Positions 21,508-31,122 of a DNA stretch of 31,458 bases are shown in pieces. The translations under genes were made by a program, and so were the position numbers. The DNA comes from Pelargonium cotyledonis (taxonomy: Eukaryota; Streptophyta; Magnoliopsida; Geraniales; Geraniaceae): assembly GCA_036897625.1 (NCBI GenBank), contig JAYMTA010000323.1, forward strand, positions 1 through 31,458, written 5' to 3'. The notes under the pieces were generated by a model. The model did no database searches, was not told where the DNA came from, and saw only the letters and a list, made by a program, of their open reading frames with translations. The first letter of the stretch is position 1, and every line of letters begins with the position of its first letter.

Positions 21508-22188
21508 TCAGGGGGAAAAGCCAATAGACTGAAGAGTATTGAAGTCATTGTCTCCAAAATGAAAGAAAGCCTGCTCTTCACTCAACGCCATCTCTTCTTG
21601 TGGGTTCACCTCCATGTTCATGTTCGCCCCATGGACAGGCTGTGCCTGTGCCTGCATAATCCCTTCACGCCATGGATCTACAAATGCTGAGACAGGGGGG
21701 AGAGGGTTGTTATTGATCTTGATCTTGTAACGCTTCAGCTGGATATCTTTCTGATATTGTTCAACTGCCATCATGAGATTTTTCATGTCCTCCAGGGTCA
21801 ATGGCTGTTGCATCACTTGGCCTCTCAAGAGCTGGAACATGAACAAGGTGGCCTCCTTCTCCTGGACATCCTTTTCATGTTTTCTCAGCTGCACATACAT
21901 TTTGTCCCGCCTCTGTGTGAGGAATTCCTGTAGATCCAACATCCTTTTGTTCTGTTGAACTTTAGGCATCTCCTCAACCCGATTGAGAACACCACGTACC
22001 CCCATTGTGGATGGCCAGACATCTGGGTGGGAGTCGAGGGTACCATAAATTATAGCACAGGCTTCGACCCCACAGAGTGTGCTGAGCTCCTCTACTTTGT
22101 TCAGCAGCCCCTTCTTTCTTTTGTTGAAGGTGGCCTTTCTTGCTACATCATTGCAGATGAAGGCGAGCTTCACCTTCTTCTTCGGCAT
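21508..22188 (-). CDS. Type I M-gamma (AGL80-like) MADS-box protein
   Basis: A 226-residue protein. The MADS domain spans residues 1-52: MPKKKVKLAFICND, RKATFNKRKKGLLNKVEEL, STLCGVEACAIIYG. The M-gamma linker follows (DVWPSTMGVRGVLNRVEEMP), then a coiled-coil region (about 85-155; LDLQEFLTQRRDKM, later LEDMKNLMMAVEQYQKDI) and a Gln/Met-rich tail. PWREGIMQAQ (172-181) matches PWSEENVQAQ in the first MADS gene, so they are paralogues. The frame extends 60 codons upstream to an ATG at 22368, but two TATA boxes sit inside that extension, so the start at 22188 is preferred. Expected to act in the nucleus as a dimer with an M-alpha partner, from the family. The basic motif is close to canonical; Asn at residues 22 and 30, where Lys is usual, are minor differences. 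Confidence 0.9.
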   Translation of the reverse strand: MPKKKVKLAFICNDVARKATFNKRKKGLLNKVEELSTLCGVEACAIIYGTLDSHPDVWPSTMGVRGVLNRVEEMPKVQQNKRMLDLQEFLTQRRDKMYVQLRKHEKDVQEKEATLFMFQLLRGQVMQQPLTLEDMKNLMMAVEQYQKDIQLKRYKIKINNNPLPPVSAFVDPWREGIMQAQAQPVHGANMNMEVNPQEEMALSEEQAFFHFGDNDFNTLQSIGFSP

Positions 22189-22224
22189 AGCTGAAAAATA
22201 ACCAACAATGAGGGAGTTATAAGA

Positions 22225-22245
22225 TTTGTGCTTGCTCTTGCTCTC
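22225..22245 (-). promoter_or_regulatory. Shared leader motif, copy 2
   Basis: AGAGCAAGAGCAAGCACAAAT on the minus strand, between the proximal TATA box and the ATG, where the other M-gamma loci have GGGCAAGA followed by CACA. The match is looser here than between the other two. Confidence 0.4.
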
Positions 22246-22257
22246 TACAGTCAATGC

Positions 22258-22265
22258 TTTATATA
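22258..22265 (-). promoter_or_regulatory. Proximal TATA box of the second MADS gene
   Basis: CTATATAAAG on the minus strand, about 70 bp upstream of the ATG at 22188, the same distance as in the first MADS gene. Confidence 0.6.
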
Positions 22266-22296
22266 GGGGAGAGGAGAGAACGTAATTAAACAGAGG

Positions 22297-22304
22297 TTTA
22301 TATA
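22297..22304 (-). promoter_or_regulatory. Distal TATA-like box of the second MADS gene
   Basis: CTATATAAAC on the minus strand, 39 bp upstream of the first. It may provide an alternative start or be a vestige. Confidence 0.35.
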
Positions 22305-22369
22305 GCTGATTAATTTGTTTTAATGTAATTTTTGTCCTGTTTGGTGAGTTAATACTTAATGCATTCATG

Positions 22370-24229
22370 GCAACCTAATTATGAAGACAGGTAGGTCTGC
22401 ATTAATCTTTTGATGAATTGAATTGATTCTCCAGATTCAAACTGAAGGAAGGAGAGATGTATGTGTAAGAATCACACATATTCTGTTTAAGCTAAAGAAG
22501 GTATGTAGAAAATGTATTTAGTATCCGGATTGCTCCTATTCATGAATTTTGAACCTACTTGTTCACATGTTAACATATAGCTATGTGTATACATTACACT
22601 ACAACTCAAGAAATTACATAAATATGCATCCTATCGAGTTATGTTGGTTGCATCATACAGTGTACCATATAAATGATGCGTATAAATGACTCAAAACCTG
22701 TGACAATTATGTCAAATATTTTTAGTGCTGAGCTTATTTTTGCTTTTTTTTTAAAAAATGGATGCTAACGAGATAGCAATAACATTGTAAGTAATAGGAT
22801 GTCGTTACAATGCAGTTGTCATTTGTTGTGTCAGAGTAGAGTAGGACTTTTAAGCCTTTACATTTTTGCTGTAATATATGAATTGAGTAGAGCTTCAAAA
22901 TTTTGCTTAGAACTTTTAAGATTTGAAGACCGAGATTACAGCGAAGGCTTCCTTGGACCAAAAAAACAGTTATCATCCATCTTCACCACAAAAATTGTAT
23001 TCATAAACATGTTCTTCATTTACATCTTTCTAAGCCTTAAAAATATCTATGCACATCTATGCACCGATGCAGTAACAAGCACCGGTGCAAGATATGAAGA
23101 ATTTGGTCCTATACAAGTTTAGTTGTAAAATGTTCATTTGTAAACTTAGAATCTACAAGTTTTAGGCTTTGTATTTGGTTTGGAGTGTATGTATCCTGTT
23201 ATAATTACCAATACCCAAATGGCCAAATTCTAATTCAATTATTTGTATATGTTTGTTGTAACAGAAAATGATCTAGACCCTCATCTGTAGTATGGATATA
23301 ACTTGCTTTCGGTTCTTTGGAGAAATCTTACAAACGAAATTGTATTAAGAAACAAATTATTCCTTAAGAGTCATTTTTTTTGGGGAGGGGGGAACTATTT
23401 ATGGTTGCTTGGTAAAAGTAGCTAGTGCATCCAAGCAAACCTGTATTTTGGCGGCGAGTATTATCGCTAACCCGTGAGACAGAAATTTGAAGGGTACCAT
23501 CATATATGATGTTTATTTTGCGTACATTCGACTTTTGAGAATGAAAGGTGAAAAATATTTGTTGATAAACAGTGTCATAAACCGTTTGTTCAAACATTTC
23601 ATTAAGATGATTCTCTACTTCTATACTCATTCTAATCTTAGGTATATTATTGAATTAGGTATCTCTGTTGATATCATACTTGTATTTCAATATCCCAGAC
23701 ACGATGGACCGAACCTATTTGCTTGTAAGGTTTATCTAAATTTTACTGTTGATTGTGATATCTGGTAAGATAGATTGCAACTTCATATGCAGGTGACCTC
23801 TGGAGCGTCGTGAATTTCATATGATATTCCAAGGAACTGCGAGCAGTACAGTTCATCAATTGTCTCCATCGGTTGAATTTGAGTCCACTAACAGCAGTAT
23901 CAACATGAGACAGAAACATAATCAAATTAAGAGGTTCTGTTTAAACCATATCTTTATCTACTTGTATGTGTAAACCTATATTTTGCCCATCACTATTTAT
24001 TATTTATTTGCATATTTTCGAATTCCATCCTTCATCTTAAAGGTGCTAATGTTAGGTTCTTTTCATGATCTTATTAGAAAATATTCGGATTTCTTATTCA
24101 ATAATTAAGGATTTGCACAGGATATACTGATAAGGGCACTGGTGTATGCTTCTGAAAAGTAACTACAGTGTGTTGATTGAAAGAAGCATCAATACATCAC
24201 AGTAGCATGTTTAAACCTATATCCAAAGT
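22370..24229. other. Gene-free stretch
   Basis: About 1.9 kb with no recognised coding sequence. Frames at 22734-23122 and 23364-23768 resemble nothing known and have AT-rich, non-coding-like composition. No repeat with a partner was found. Confidence 0.5.
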
Positions 24230-24243
24230 CAGGGTTGTGTTTT

Positions 24244-24398
24244 TTTATTTTTTATTTTTTAAAAAGTTGAGTTACACAACAGAGGTAACTCTCCCCTTTT
24301 AACCCAAAACCCCACCCCACCCGATGCAATGGGATTCGAACACACGATCTCCCACATGAAGATGTGTGTCTTGACCATTGCGCCATCCCCTAGAGGAC
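24244..24398 (-). mobile_element. tRNA-derived SINE with 14-bp target duplication
   Basis: The minus strand starts GTCCTCTAGGGGATGG and carries a polymerase III A box TGGCGCAATGG (24375-24385) and B box GTTCGAATCCC (24331-24341), spaced as in a tRNA. The 3' end is a T-poor tail of the form A6TA6TA7 (24244 onward). CAGGGTTGTGTTTT flanks it exactly on both sides (24230-24243 and 24399-24412). That perfect 14-bp duplication is the hallmark of target-primed insertion. Length is about 155 bp. It encodes no protein and needs a LINE for mobility. It could be mistaken for a tRNA gene, but lacks a tRNA cloverleaf beyond the head. Confidence 0.85.
24331..24341 (-). promoter_or_regulatory. Polymerase III B box of the SINE
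   Basis: GTTCGAATCCC on the minus strand fits the GWTCRANNC consensus. With the A box at 24375-24385 it forms the internal promoter. Confidence 0.75.
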
Positions 24399-24752
24399 CA
24401 GGGTTGTGTTTTGATTTGTTGGTTAATTGTTAAAACTTGTTGCAATATAAGAGAGTATATTTCGATTGATTGAAAAGTGGCTCACAAGGAGTACAGTATA
24501 TAGTAATTTTGAAGACCTAAACTAGGAAATACTATCAATACAATTATTACAAAATCAATTAAATCAATCACCCATAAATGAGTGAGGTCAACTCTAATAT
24601 TAACGCACTCTTTCTCAAGCTGGAGCATATACATCATATGTTCCAAATTTGTTGCAAATGAATTTGATTCAACGACCTTTGAGGGATTTGGTGAGATTAT
24701 CTGATAGTTGATCATAAGAGTTGACATATTCGACGTTGATGCATCCAGATAT

Positions 24753-24952
24753 TTTTCTCTCAAATAAAGTGGCAATCAATTTCTATATGCTTCGTCCTCT
24801 CATGAAAGACAAGATTCGAAGCACTATGGAGAGCAACTTGATTGCCAGACAATTTTCTCTCAAATAAAGTGGCAATCAATTTCTATATGCTCCGTCCTCT
24901 CTTGAAAGACAGGATTCGAAGCACTATGGAGAGCAACTTGATTGCCGCATCG
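24753..24952 (+). repeat. 100-bp tandem duplication in Copia RNase H
   Basis: TTTTCTCTCAAATAAAGTGG begins at 24753 and again at 24853. The two 100-bp units differ at only a few positions and cover the QVALHSASN...HFIREK part of RNase H, which is therefore present twice. Confidence 0.9.
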
Positions 24953-25577
24953 CAACTTCGCTTGAGTGACTTCAGAGAACTTTAGTTTTTGAATGAATTG
25001 TTTTATCCATTGAGCTCATATGTTGCTAGAACCATTGTGCAGTATTCTGCCTCAACACTTGATCGGGCAACAACTTCCTAACAATCTGAGTATGACCTTT
25101 ATCCTCATATAATATTCCTTTTCCTGGAGCTCTTTTAATATACCGAAGAAATTTGAATAGCTGCCTCCCAATGCTATCACAAGGAGACCGGAAAATTGAC
25201 TAATGTTAAATTTAATAATGGACTACATACAATGTATTGGGTTTCCACTATTAAAAGGTCAACTTTATTAGTAGGGTTTCACTTGCATCATTATATTTAG
25301 TCACTTTACTTTATATTTTTCCAATGTGGGACAATTACCCACCTCCAACAGTACCTCTCACGTGCGAGTCTCACATCTTTCTTCCATCGGTAAGCTTGAC
25401 ATATGCACAATCAAAGACTTTTTAAATCGGCACTCCTCTTCACGTGTAAGTATTTTTCTTCCACACGTGGGCCACTGCAGGAATGTCTATCTGCATGCTA
25501 GCCGTAGACCTCAGAGGGAGCCAACAAATACAGGTCACCTTTTGGCTAAATTTGGATCAAATTTAACTCTGATAACA

Positions 25578-25655
25578 TGTTAGAGAACCAACTCAACTAA
25601 AAGCTCAAGCAGATAGTTGAAGCACTCATTTATTCTTTTAGTGTTATATTCCAAC
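25578..25655 (-). repeat. Internal TRIM-type LTR within the composite
   Basis: TGTTAGAGAACCAACTCAAC...CCAACA matches the 20452-20527 LTR almost throughout. Left of it is TCTGATAACA (a degraded primer site) and right of it CACCCCCTCACG (polypurine tract). This gives a three-LTR arrangement. Confidence 0.8.
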
Positions 25656-25744
25656 ACACCCCCTCACGTGCAAGCCCGTTATGGCTTTGCAAGTGCAAAT
25701 GAGAGAGATAGATAGGAGCTTATTCCCAATTTTAACTTTTGCAT

Positions 25745-25870
25745 GTGGCTCAATAGGAAAAGATAGAGAACCCAAGTGAGAGGCAAGCCTGTTATAGGAG
25801 AAGATAGAGAGCCCAAGTGGGCTTGAAAGGTGGCCTGATAGGAGAAGAAGATAGAGAGCCCAAGTGGGCT
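25745..25870 (+). repeat. Short degenerate tandem repeats inside the composite
   Basis: About three imperfect copies of a roughly 45-50 bp unit containing GATAGAGARCCCAAGTG and GGGCTTGAAGG. The homologous part of the TRIM at 20452 has only one such unit, so they expanded after the families diverged. Confidence 0.6.
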
Positions 25871-26645
25871 TGAAGGTTATAAATGAAGAGTTATATATAG
25901 AAGACCCAATGAAATGAGTAAATAAGTCCATGTTAAATTTCAATAATGGGCTACATAAAATGACTTGAGCTTCCACTACTAAAAGATCAACTTTATTAGT
26001 AGTTTCATTTGCAGTATTATATTTAGCCACTTTACTATATATTTTTTTAATGTGGGACAATTACCCACCTTCAATAACTAACAACACCGACGGGAATGAT
26101 GTGTCAGGACCCGTTACAGTGTGATAGTTTAATATCCTAACCAATCTCCGATATCTTCCAAAATTTTGTGAGCGTCTCCCCTTGCCCATGTAGGAGTTTT
26201 GAGTTAGGGTCAATAGGAGAATCTATCGGCTTACAATTCAACATCTTTGTTTTCTCTGAAAAATAAGAGTATAATATTTAGACTAAGCAACTTCAATGTC
26301 AAGAAAATATCTAAGTGAACCTAAGTCTTTGGTCTGAAAGTTGCTAAAGAGATGTTTCTTCAGTTGTTCTATACCTTCTTGATCTTCTCCGGTGATTACA
26401 ATATCATCAACATAAATAACTAGATAGATGCATTGCCTCTGTCATGAATATCTAAAGAATACAGAGTAACCAGACTCACTGTGATGCGATGCACACCAAA
26501 TTCTTGAATCACGGGCTAAACCTCCTGAACAATGCACGAGGACACTATTTCAACCCATATAGTGAGCGACGAAGTTTGCAAACTAGACGAGACTCCCCCT
26601 GAGCAACAAATCGAGGTGGTTGCCCCATGTAAATTTCTTCTTGCA

Positions 26646-28057
26646 GTTTACTATGAAAGAAATCATTTTATAATTGATTTCCTACAAGAAGAGGACATGT
26701 TTAATTCAGTAGATTTTGTGTTATAGTGTTAGAAGCTTGCTAGGCCTCACTTCACTTCTGCAGATAGCAGAGTAGAAGACTTGTATTGTCTGTTTATCTC
26801 ATGTGATAATCTACTCTATCTATAAGCTTTAACCCTTTCACTGAACAACACAATTATGTGTAAAATGCTAGAACTCAGAATTCTGGTTGTTGTCCAATAC
26901 ATGTTTTGGTTGAGTAACTTCATTTTAACTCAAAGTAAGATGAATATTTAAACATCTTCACTGACACATGAGTACTTATTTAGATGTTATGTCATGCTTC
27001 TGTGAAAGTATTGTTTGAGCTTACATTGTGTCCTTGTAGTAGATGTTTATAGTAATAAATTATCTTAATTAGACGATTTGGCTTTTTCCTTTGCCTTTAG
27101 TGTGACAATTTCAGTAGCTGGTTGATGCTTTAATGGTAATATTTTTGAAAAATCCAGCTAATAGTAATTCATTATTGCTACAACTAGATGATCGTTTAAT
27201 AATTGTTTCAAGTTCGCTTAATTAATTAGACTTTTATTTTCTTGACTGTGACGTTTAAAATACTTGATTGGCAATCGTTGATACAGATCTTATGGACGCT
27301 CATTATCAATTCATTTATTTAATCATTTAGATAGCAAACTGCTGCTCAACATATTGTCATTTGACATTTCTTTGTTAATATATATATATATATATATTTT
27401 TCTTTTTACTGCAGAAATCATAATCTATATGTTTCTGTCAATCTCATTTTACTCGTTAGAATATTTGAGGTCTGGTTTTGTCTATTCAGAACACGACCAA
27501 GGATTAATTGATATTTTGCTTCTTCAAAATGCAGGATGCCATGGTTACCTGATCTTTTCATAAAACAACTTATATTTCAAATGCTATGCAAGTCATAACT
27601 GATTATCTGATTTGATTTTTATAGTGTATTCTAGAACATCCTATCTGGAGCAACTATTCCTTTTTTTGTTTGGTCAATATGATTTGAACTCACAAACATG
27701 TTCTTTCATGCAAACTATGATTTGAGTAACCAACCATTCCTATACTAACATTAAGAAAAATGATCATCCTAGTAGTACAAGTACGTAGCTAGAGCATCAA
27801 TGCACGTAGAATATTCTCTGCTTGTTTGTTGTCTCAAATGTTGTATTCAAAAGCCAAATTTCTTTATTAAATTTATCAAAGATCTCAAACGTAAAGGACA
27901 ACAGTTTGAAGTTATAGAGATAGTAAGCAACCTAACATTTATCATGATCCAATATCAAAACATAAACCACACAAATCCACTGGACATAACATCTTTGTTT
28001 TACCTAGTACTGAAAATGAACTATCAATTTTTTTTCCAAGGTGGAGGAGAAAAGGCA
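26646..28057. other. Gene-free stretch 3' of the MADS-less gene
   Basis: No gene supported. A (TA)n microsatellite lies at 27379-27397. The remaining open frames are short and AT-rich. Confidence 0.5.
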
Positions 28058-28537
28058 TCAGGCCCACATAGAGTTCATCACGTTGTCATCTGTAGATGCC
28101 AGCTCTGCCACTACCTCTGGTTCAAGCTCTATGTGCTCCGGTGGATTCTCCAAGTTGTCAACCTTCACCTCATAGGCCTTAACGGCTAGTGGCTGCACAT
28201 TCTCTTCATTTGTTGCTTCTCCAACATCTACTGTTGCTGCAGTCACCGAGGTATGTGTCATTGCAAGAGTCTCTAGCCTCTTTTTAATTAACTCCAAGGT
28301 CTTGACAATCACATTCTCAAGCTCAATCATATCCGACGAGCTCAATGAATCAAGCCCATCAGCAGTGAAGCTTTTGGACAAGATCTCAGGCATGTTTTGG
28401 AACATGATTCGGGCAATCTTCTCCTCTCTCTCCAGGTTTACTTGGTTCAGCTCCTCAGTCAGTTTTGATAGCCTTTGCTTGAGGGAGTTCTCTAGGTCTA
28501 ATCCTGCTTCAATCTTCACCTCTGGCATGGCCTCCAT
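28058..28537 (-). CDS. MADS-less M-gamma (AGL80-like) paralogue
   Basis: A 159-residue frame (or 156 from the ATG at 28528). It begins MPEVKIEAG, which corresponds to the MP...KVKLAF start of the first MADS gene with 12 bases deleted: ATGCCAG and AGGTGAAG are present in both. It then jumps to the coiled coil: LDLENSLKQRLSKL against NQESILKERLSKI, and LIKKRLETL against NIKQRIDSL. The C-terminal tail also matches (NEENVQ...VDNLE against SEENVQ...MENLQ). About 78 residues, i.e. nearly the whole MADS domain and linker, are gone, with frame kept. The protein should not bind CArG-box DNA by itself; a dominant-negative or scaffold role is possible, as is decay. The frame extends upstream to 28630, but that lies next to the TATA box and is not expected to be transcribed. 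Confidence 0.75.
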   Translation of the reverse strand: MEAMPEVKIEAGLDLENSLKQRLSKLTEELNQVNLEREEKIARIMFQNMPEILSKSFTADGLDSLSSSDMIELENVIVKTLELIKKRLETLAMTHTSVTAATVDVGEATNEENVQPLAVKAYEVKVDNLENPPEHIELEPEVVAELASTDDNVMNSMWA

Positions 28538-28600
28538 CCTGAGATACAGCGTTAGGTCAGAAAATATGTTAATAATGGAAACAATAAGAAAATAAAAAGC

Positions 28601-28620
28601 TTTGTGTGCTCTCTTGCCCT
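28601..28620 (-). promoter_or_regulatory. Shared leader motif, copy 3
   Basis: AGGGCAAGAGAGCACACAAA on the minus strand, between the TATA box and the ATG, very like CTGGGCAAGAACACACACAC in the first MADS gene. Confidence 0.45.
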
Positions 28621-28635
28621 GAACAACCACTGGTA

Positions 28636-28642
28636 CTTATAG
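28636..28642 (-). promoter_or_regulatory. TATA-like box of the MADS-less gene
   Basis: CTATAAG on the minus strand, about 100 bp upstream of the ATG at 28537. The flanking sequence (GTTGTTC and GGGCAAGA downstream) aligns with the TATA region of the first MADS gene, so the promoter was inherited with the gene. Confidence 0.5.
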
Positions 28643-28659
28643 AGTTGAGGCTGTGCAAA

Positions 28660-30530
28660 GAATTAATGCTCGATGATTTTTTTCTAAATGTGCAGAGCTG
28701 AGTTTGGGATAAGAATTAGAATAAAAATCCCAGGCAATAGCTGTAGTTTTACTGTCATTGGTAGAATTAGAATGCTCTATTTGAAATTTGAATTATCCCA
28801 TGGTACAAACTCTGATGCTGAATCATGAGTATTGTACATGTATCTTATTAATGTCTTAATGCAACTCCTGAAGTGCTGATTCATGCATGAAATCATCTCA
28901 CTTTTGGCATGTCTCTCAACCAAAAGAGAAACAAAATTAATTAATTAAAAAATTCAAAATCATTCAAGGAATCCAAGTCAGATAGCGTAGCTAACAAAAC
29001 ATCCCATTAAAACCAAAATGCAGTGCCGTTTTGAGTTCTTTATGACAATACGAATCTATGTTATTTTCCGAACGTGTATTTATGATATATAGATGATTAA
29101 AATGAGTCGATCCACCGAGAAAAGAAAAAGTTTAACATTTTACTTTTACTAACTATTTCACAGGTGCCTTAAGCTAATGGATTAAATGCATAGCATATAT
29201 TAAACAAACATTTGCGCTTTTAGAAAAATAATAATTGTTTGTTCGTTATTCAGTGAATTTGCATTTTCTGGGTTTGGCATGTTTTTAGCTTGAAGTTTCA
29301 TGACTTCCATTCCATGACACCGAACATAGAATTTAACCTCTATCCAAAAATGTAATGTTGAAGCTAAATCTGCTGAGCTAGTTTTTGAGCAATACGTGAA
29401 TGAAAATGATTTGTTGGATGAACAAAGACTGAACGCGTGCACCACTTGTGTTAAAATATAAAACTATTATTTGAGCTATTCTTTTGGTTACTGGCAGTAG
29501 CAGATAGACATAGAACCATGGAATGAAACTGTTTTACTAATAGATTCGGAACATCGTGATATTTGTTAACATTTTTTTTGTTTCTTTATGTAAATTAGAA
29601 CTTTCTGAATGAAGACTTAAAGATACTTATTGCAGTTATGATATTATGATACAAAATTGTTGTTTCTTCACAGATTTTCCAAAGCGGTTTCTTTAATTTG
29701 GAAGGTTAACAGTATCATAAAGAGTGAAGTCAGAGTGTGCTTGCATTCATAAGTGGAATATATCTGCCGAGCCAGCCAAATTCTTGAAACGCTGCAATCG
29801 TTGTCCATTAGTCGCGGCTTTAAAGATGCTGCTCTTAACGAGTAGCTTATGATAATACAAAGTTAAGTTTCTCTGCATCTGCAGCCCACTTTATCTCAAA
29901 GGTGCGTTCTAAACAAACTTCTTGTATGTTAGTGTGAGGGGTGAGAGAATATTGTGTGTATTTACAAAGGGAATGACCCAATTTACAATACAAATTATCG
30001 TTTTGCGACAGGAAATGAAATTTTCTCAAAATGTTAGCTTTCCGGAAAAATTGATAAGGGCATTTTACACATTGGAAAGTGAAGGAAAAATACACAATTC
30101 TAAGTTGTGTAAAGTAAATATTAAGTTTGGTTAAAAATTACAAAAATAAGGTCAAGAGTCAGAAAATATTAGATAATTACTTAATTGTCCCCTCAATTAA
30201 AATACTTTGTTGATGTTGAACTGAATTATTGAGTTCATATTTAATTATTTTAATTACATAAGTAATTATTTTGACCCATGTACAAATTTAAATAATAGAA
30301 AAAATATATCAAGTATCTTACATTGATACAATATGTATATTTAATTTATAAATGCATGTATTTGTAATTATATTTGATTATACTTTATGTTTACAGTATT
30401 AATATTAAAATTTATAATTTATTGAATAGGAGACAAATTTGATTTTTTTTAAAGCTCAAGTAACATGAGTTAAATTTTTGAAAACTAAGGATATTATCAA
30501 CATTTAATATAAAAAAATAAAGGGTACAAA
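28660..30530. other. Gene-free AT-rich stretch
   Basis: No coding region supported. A short block GTGTGTATTTACAAAGGGAATGACCCAAT at about 29953 recurs in modified form near 30777, so a dispersed repeat may begin here. Confidence 0.5.
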
Positions 30531-30538
30531 AGTCACGG

Positions 30539-30625
30539 GATTTTCCCACAACTTGAGAAAGTACATAGGATTTTAAAATCTCACATCTCCATGAGATTTT
30601 AGATTCGCATATATGTGGGAAAATC
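30539..30625. repeat. Foldback (nested inverted repeat)
   Basis: GATTTTCCCACA (30539-30550) pairs with TGTGGGAAAATC (30614-30625), and inside it AAAATCTCA pairs with TGAGATTTT across CATCTCCA. Two perfect stems (12 and 9 bp) could form a cruciform or hairpin. It may be the core of a MITE; no ends or target duplication were found. Confidence 0.6.
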
Positions 30626-30953
30626 ATCTAACTTGAGAATGATACTTTCCCCCACACTTTCCTTCACCATTTTCCAAACATAAGATTTTAGTTTGACTGT
30701 CAACTTGCATTTATCACTTCAACTTTTCCTTATATATATAAAAAAAAGTTCCCAAACTATACCTAAGTGCTGAATGTGTGTATATTTACAAAGGGAATAT
30801 ATGACCCAATGTATCTCTTGCATCCATAAGGGCTAAATGTGTATTCACTCACTTGATGTGTTTAGTACAAAGTGCCCATATTTGTAATGTAGTAAGAGAA
30901 ATACATAGTAAAAAATAAATTACAAGAATCACTCCTAAATTCCATAATATGAT

Positions 30954-31122
30954 GTGTCAAACCCCACGATTTATCATTCGATCGAATGCATGGATTTACT
31001 ACACAATGAGATCCTATGATTATCGTGGAAATTTGACATATATATTCCAACAATGGGATAAACCATCCCCGGAAATAAGGTAACAACCATATCATTATCT
31101 TGATTCACAAATTTTCTAACAC
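30954..31122 (-). mobile_element. Candidate LTR edge of an element leaving the window
   Basis: A block from about TGTCAAAC (30954) to TTTTCTAACA (31122) is followed by CTCCTCCTTAAG, which reads as a polypurine tract on the minus strand, as at the 3' LTR of a Copia-type element. The left LTR limit is a guess and no pol sequence was recognised in the remaining 336 bases. Confidence 0.35.

Larger units (their letters stand above)
25204..26076 (-). mobile_element. Composite short LTR element nested in Copia RT/RNase H
   Basis: LTRs of 147 bp (25204-25350) and 146 bp (25931-26076) share TGTTAAATTT, GGTC/GATCAACTTTATTAGTAG and TGTGGGACAATTACCCACC; the right one ends CAATA, a mutated CAACA. ACTAA flanks the element on both sides (25199-25203 and 26077-26081), a perfect 5-bp target duplication. 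Removing the element and one duplication copy restores an open Copia reading frame across the junction. Between the outer LTRs sits a shorter LTR (25578-25655) of the TRIM family found at 20452, with a primer-site remnant to its left and polypurine tract to its right, plus about 275 bp of that TRIM's internal DNA. No coding capacity. It is thus a hybrid of two families. Confidence 0.85.
24480..26645 (-). mobile_element. Broken Copia pol fragment, split by a nested element
   Basis: On the minus strand RT starts near 26640 (GQPPRFVAQGESRLVCKLRRSLYGLK), passes the catalytic YVDD (codons at 26403-26414) with IVITGEDQEGIEQL, then the DLGSLRYFL block, and reaches SPIDPNSKLLHGQGE near 26180. It breaks at 26077, where the nested element begins, and resumes at 25203 with a decayed RNase H N-terminal part, then QVALHSASN...ERTKHIEI and HFIREK down to about 24740. 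A mutated polypurine tract (CTTGAGAAAGAGTG) lies near 24610, followed by the start of a probable 3' LTR. Stops and frameshifts show it is dead. Only part of pol is present; gag, protease and integrase are missing. Confidence 0.85.

Noticed and set aside
22189..22368. Upstream in-frame ATG adding 60 residues to the second MADS protein
   Set aside because: Both TATA boxes lie inside the extension, so it is promoter DNA that is open by chance.
24325..24395. tRNA gene on the minus strand
   Set aside because: The A and B boxes belong to a SINE with poly(A)-like tail and target duplication; no full cloverleaf follows.
28538..28630. Upstream in-frame ATG of the MADS-less gene
   Set aside because: It is within a few bases of the TATA box and aligns with leader, not coding, sequence of the first MADS gene.
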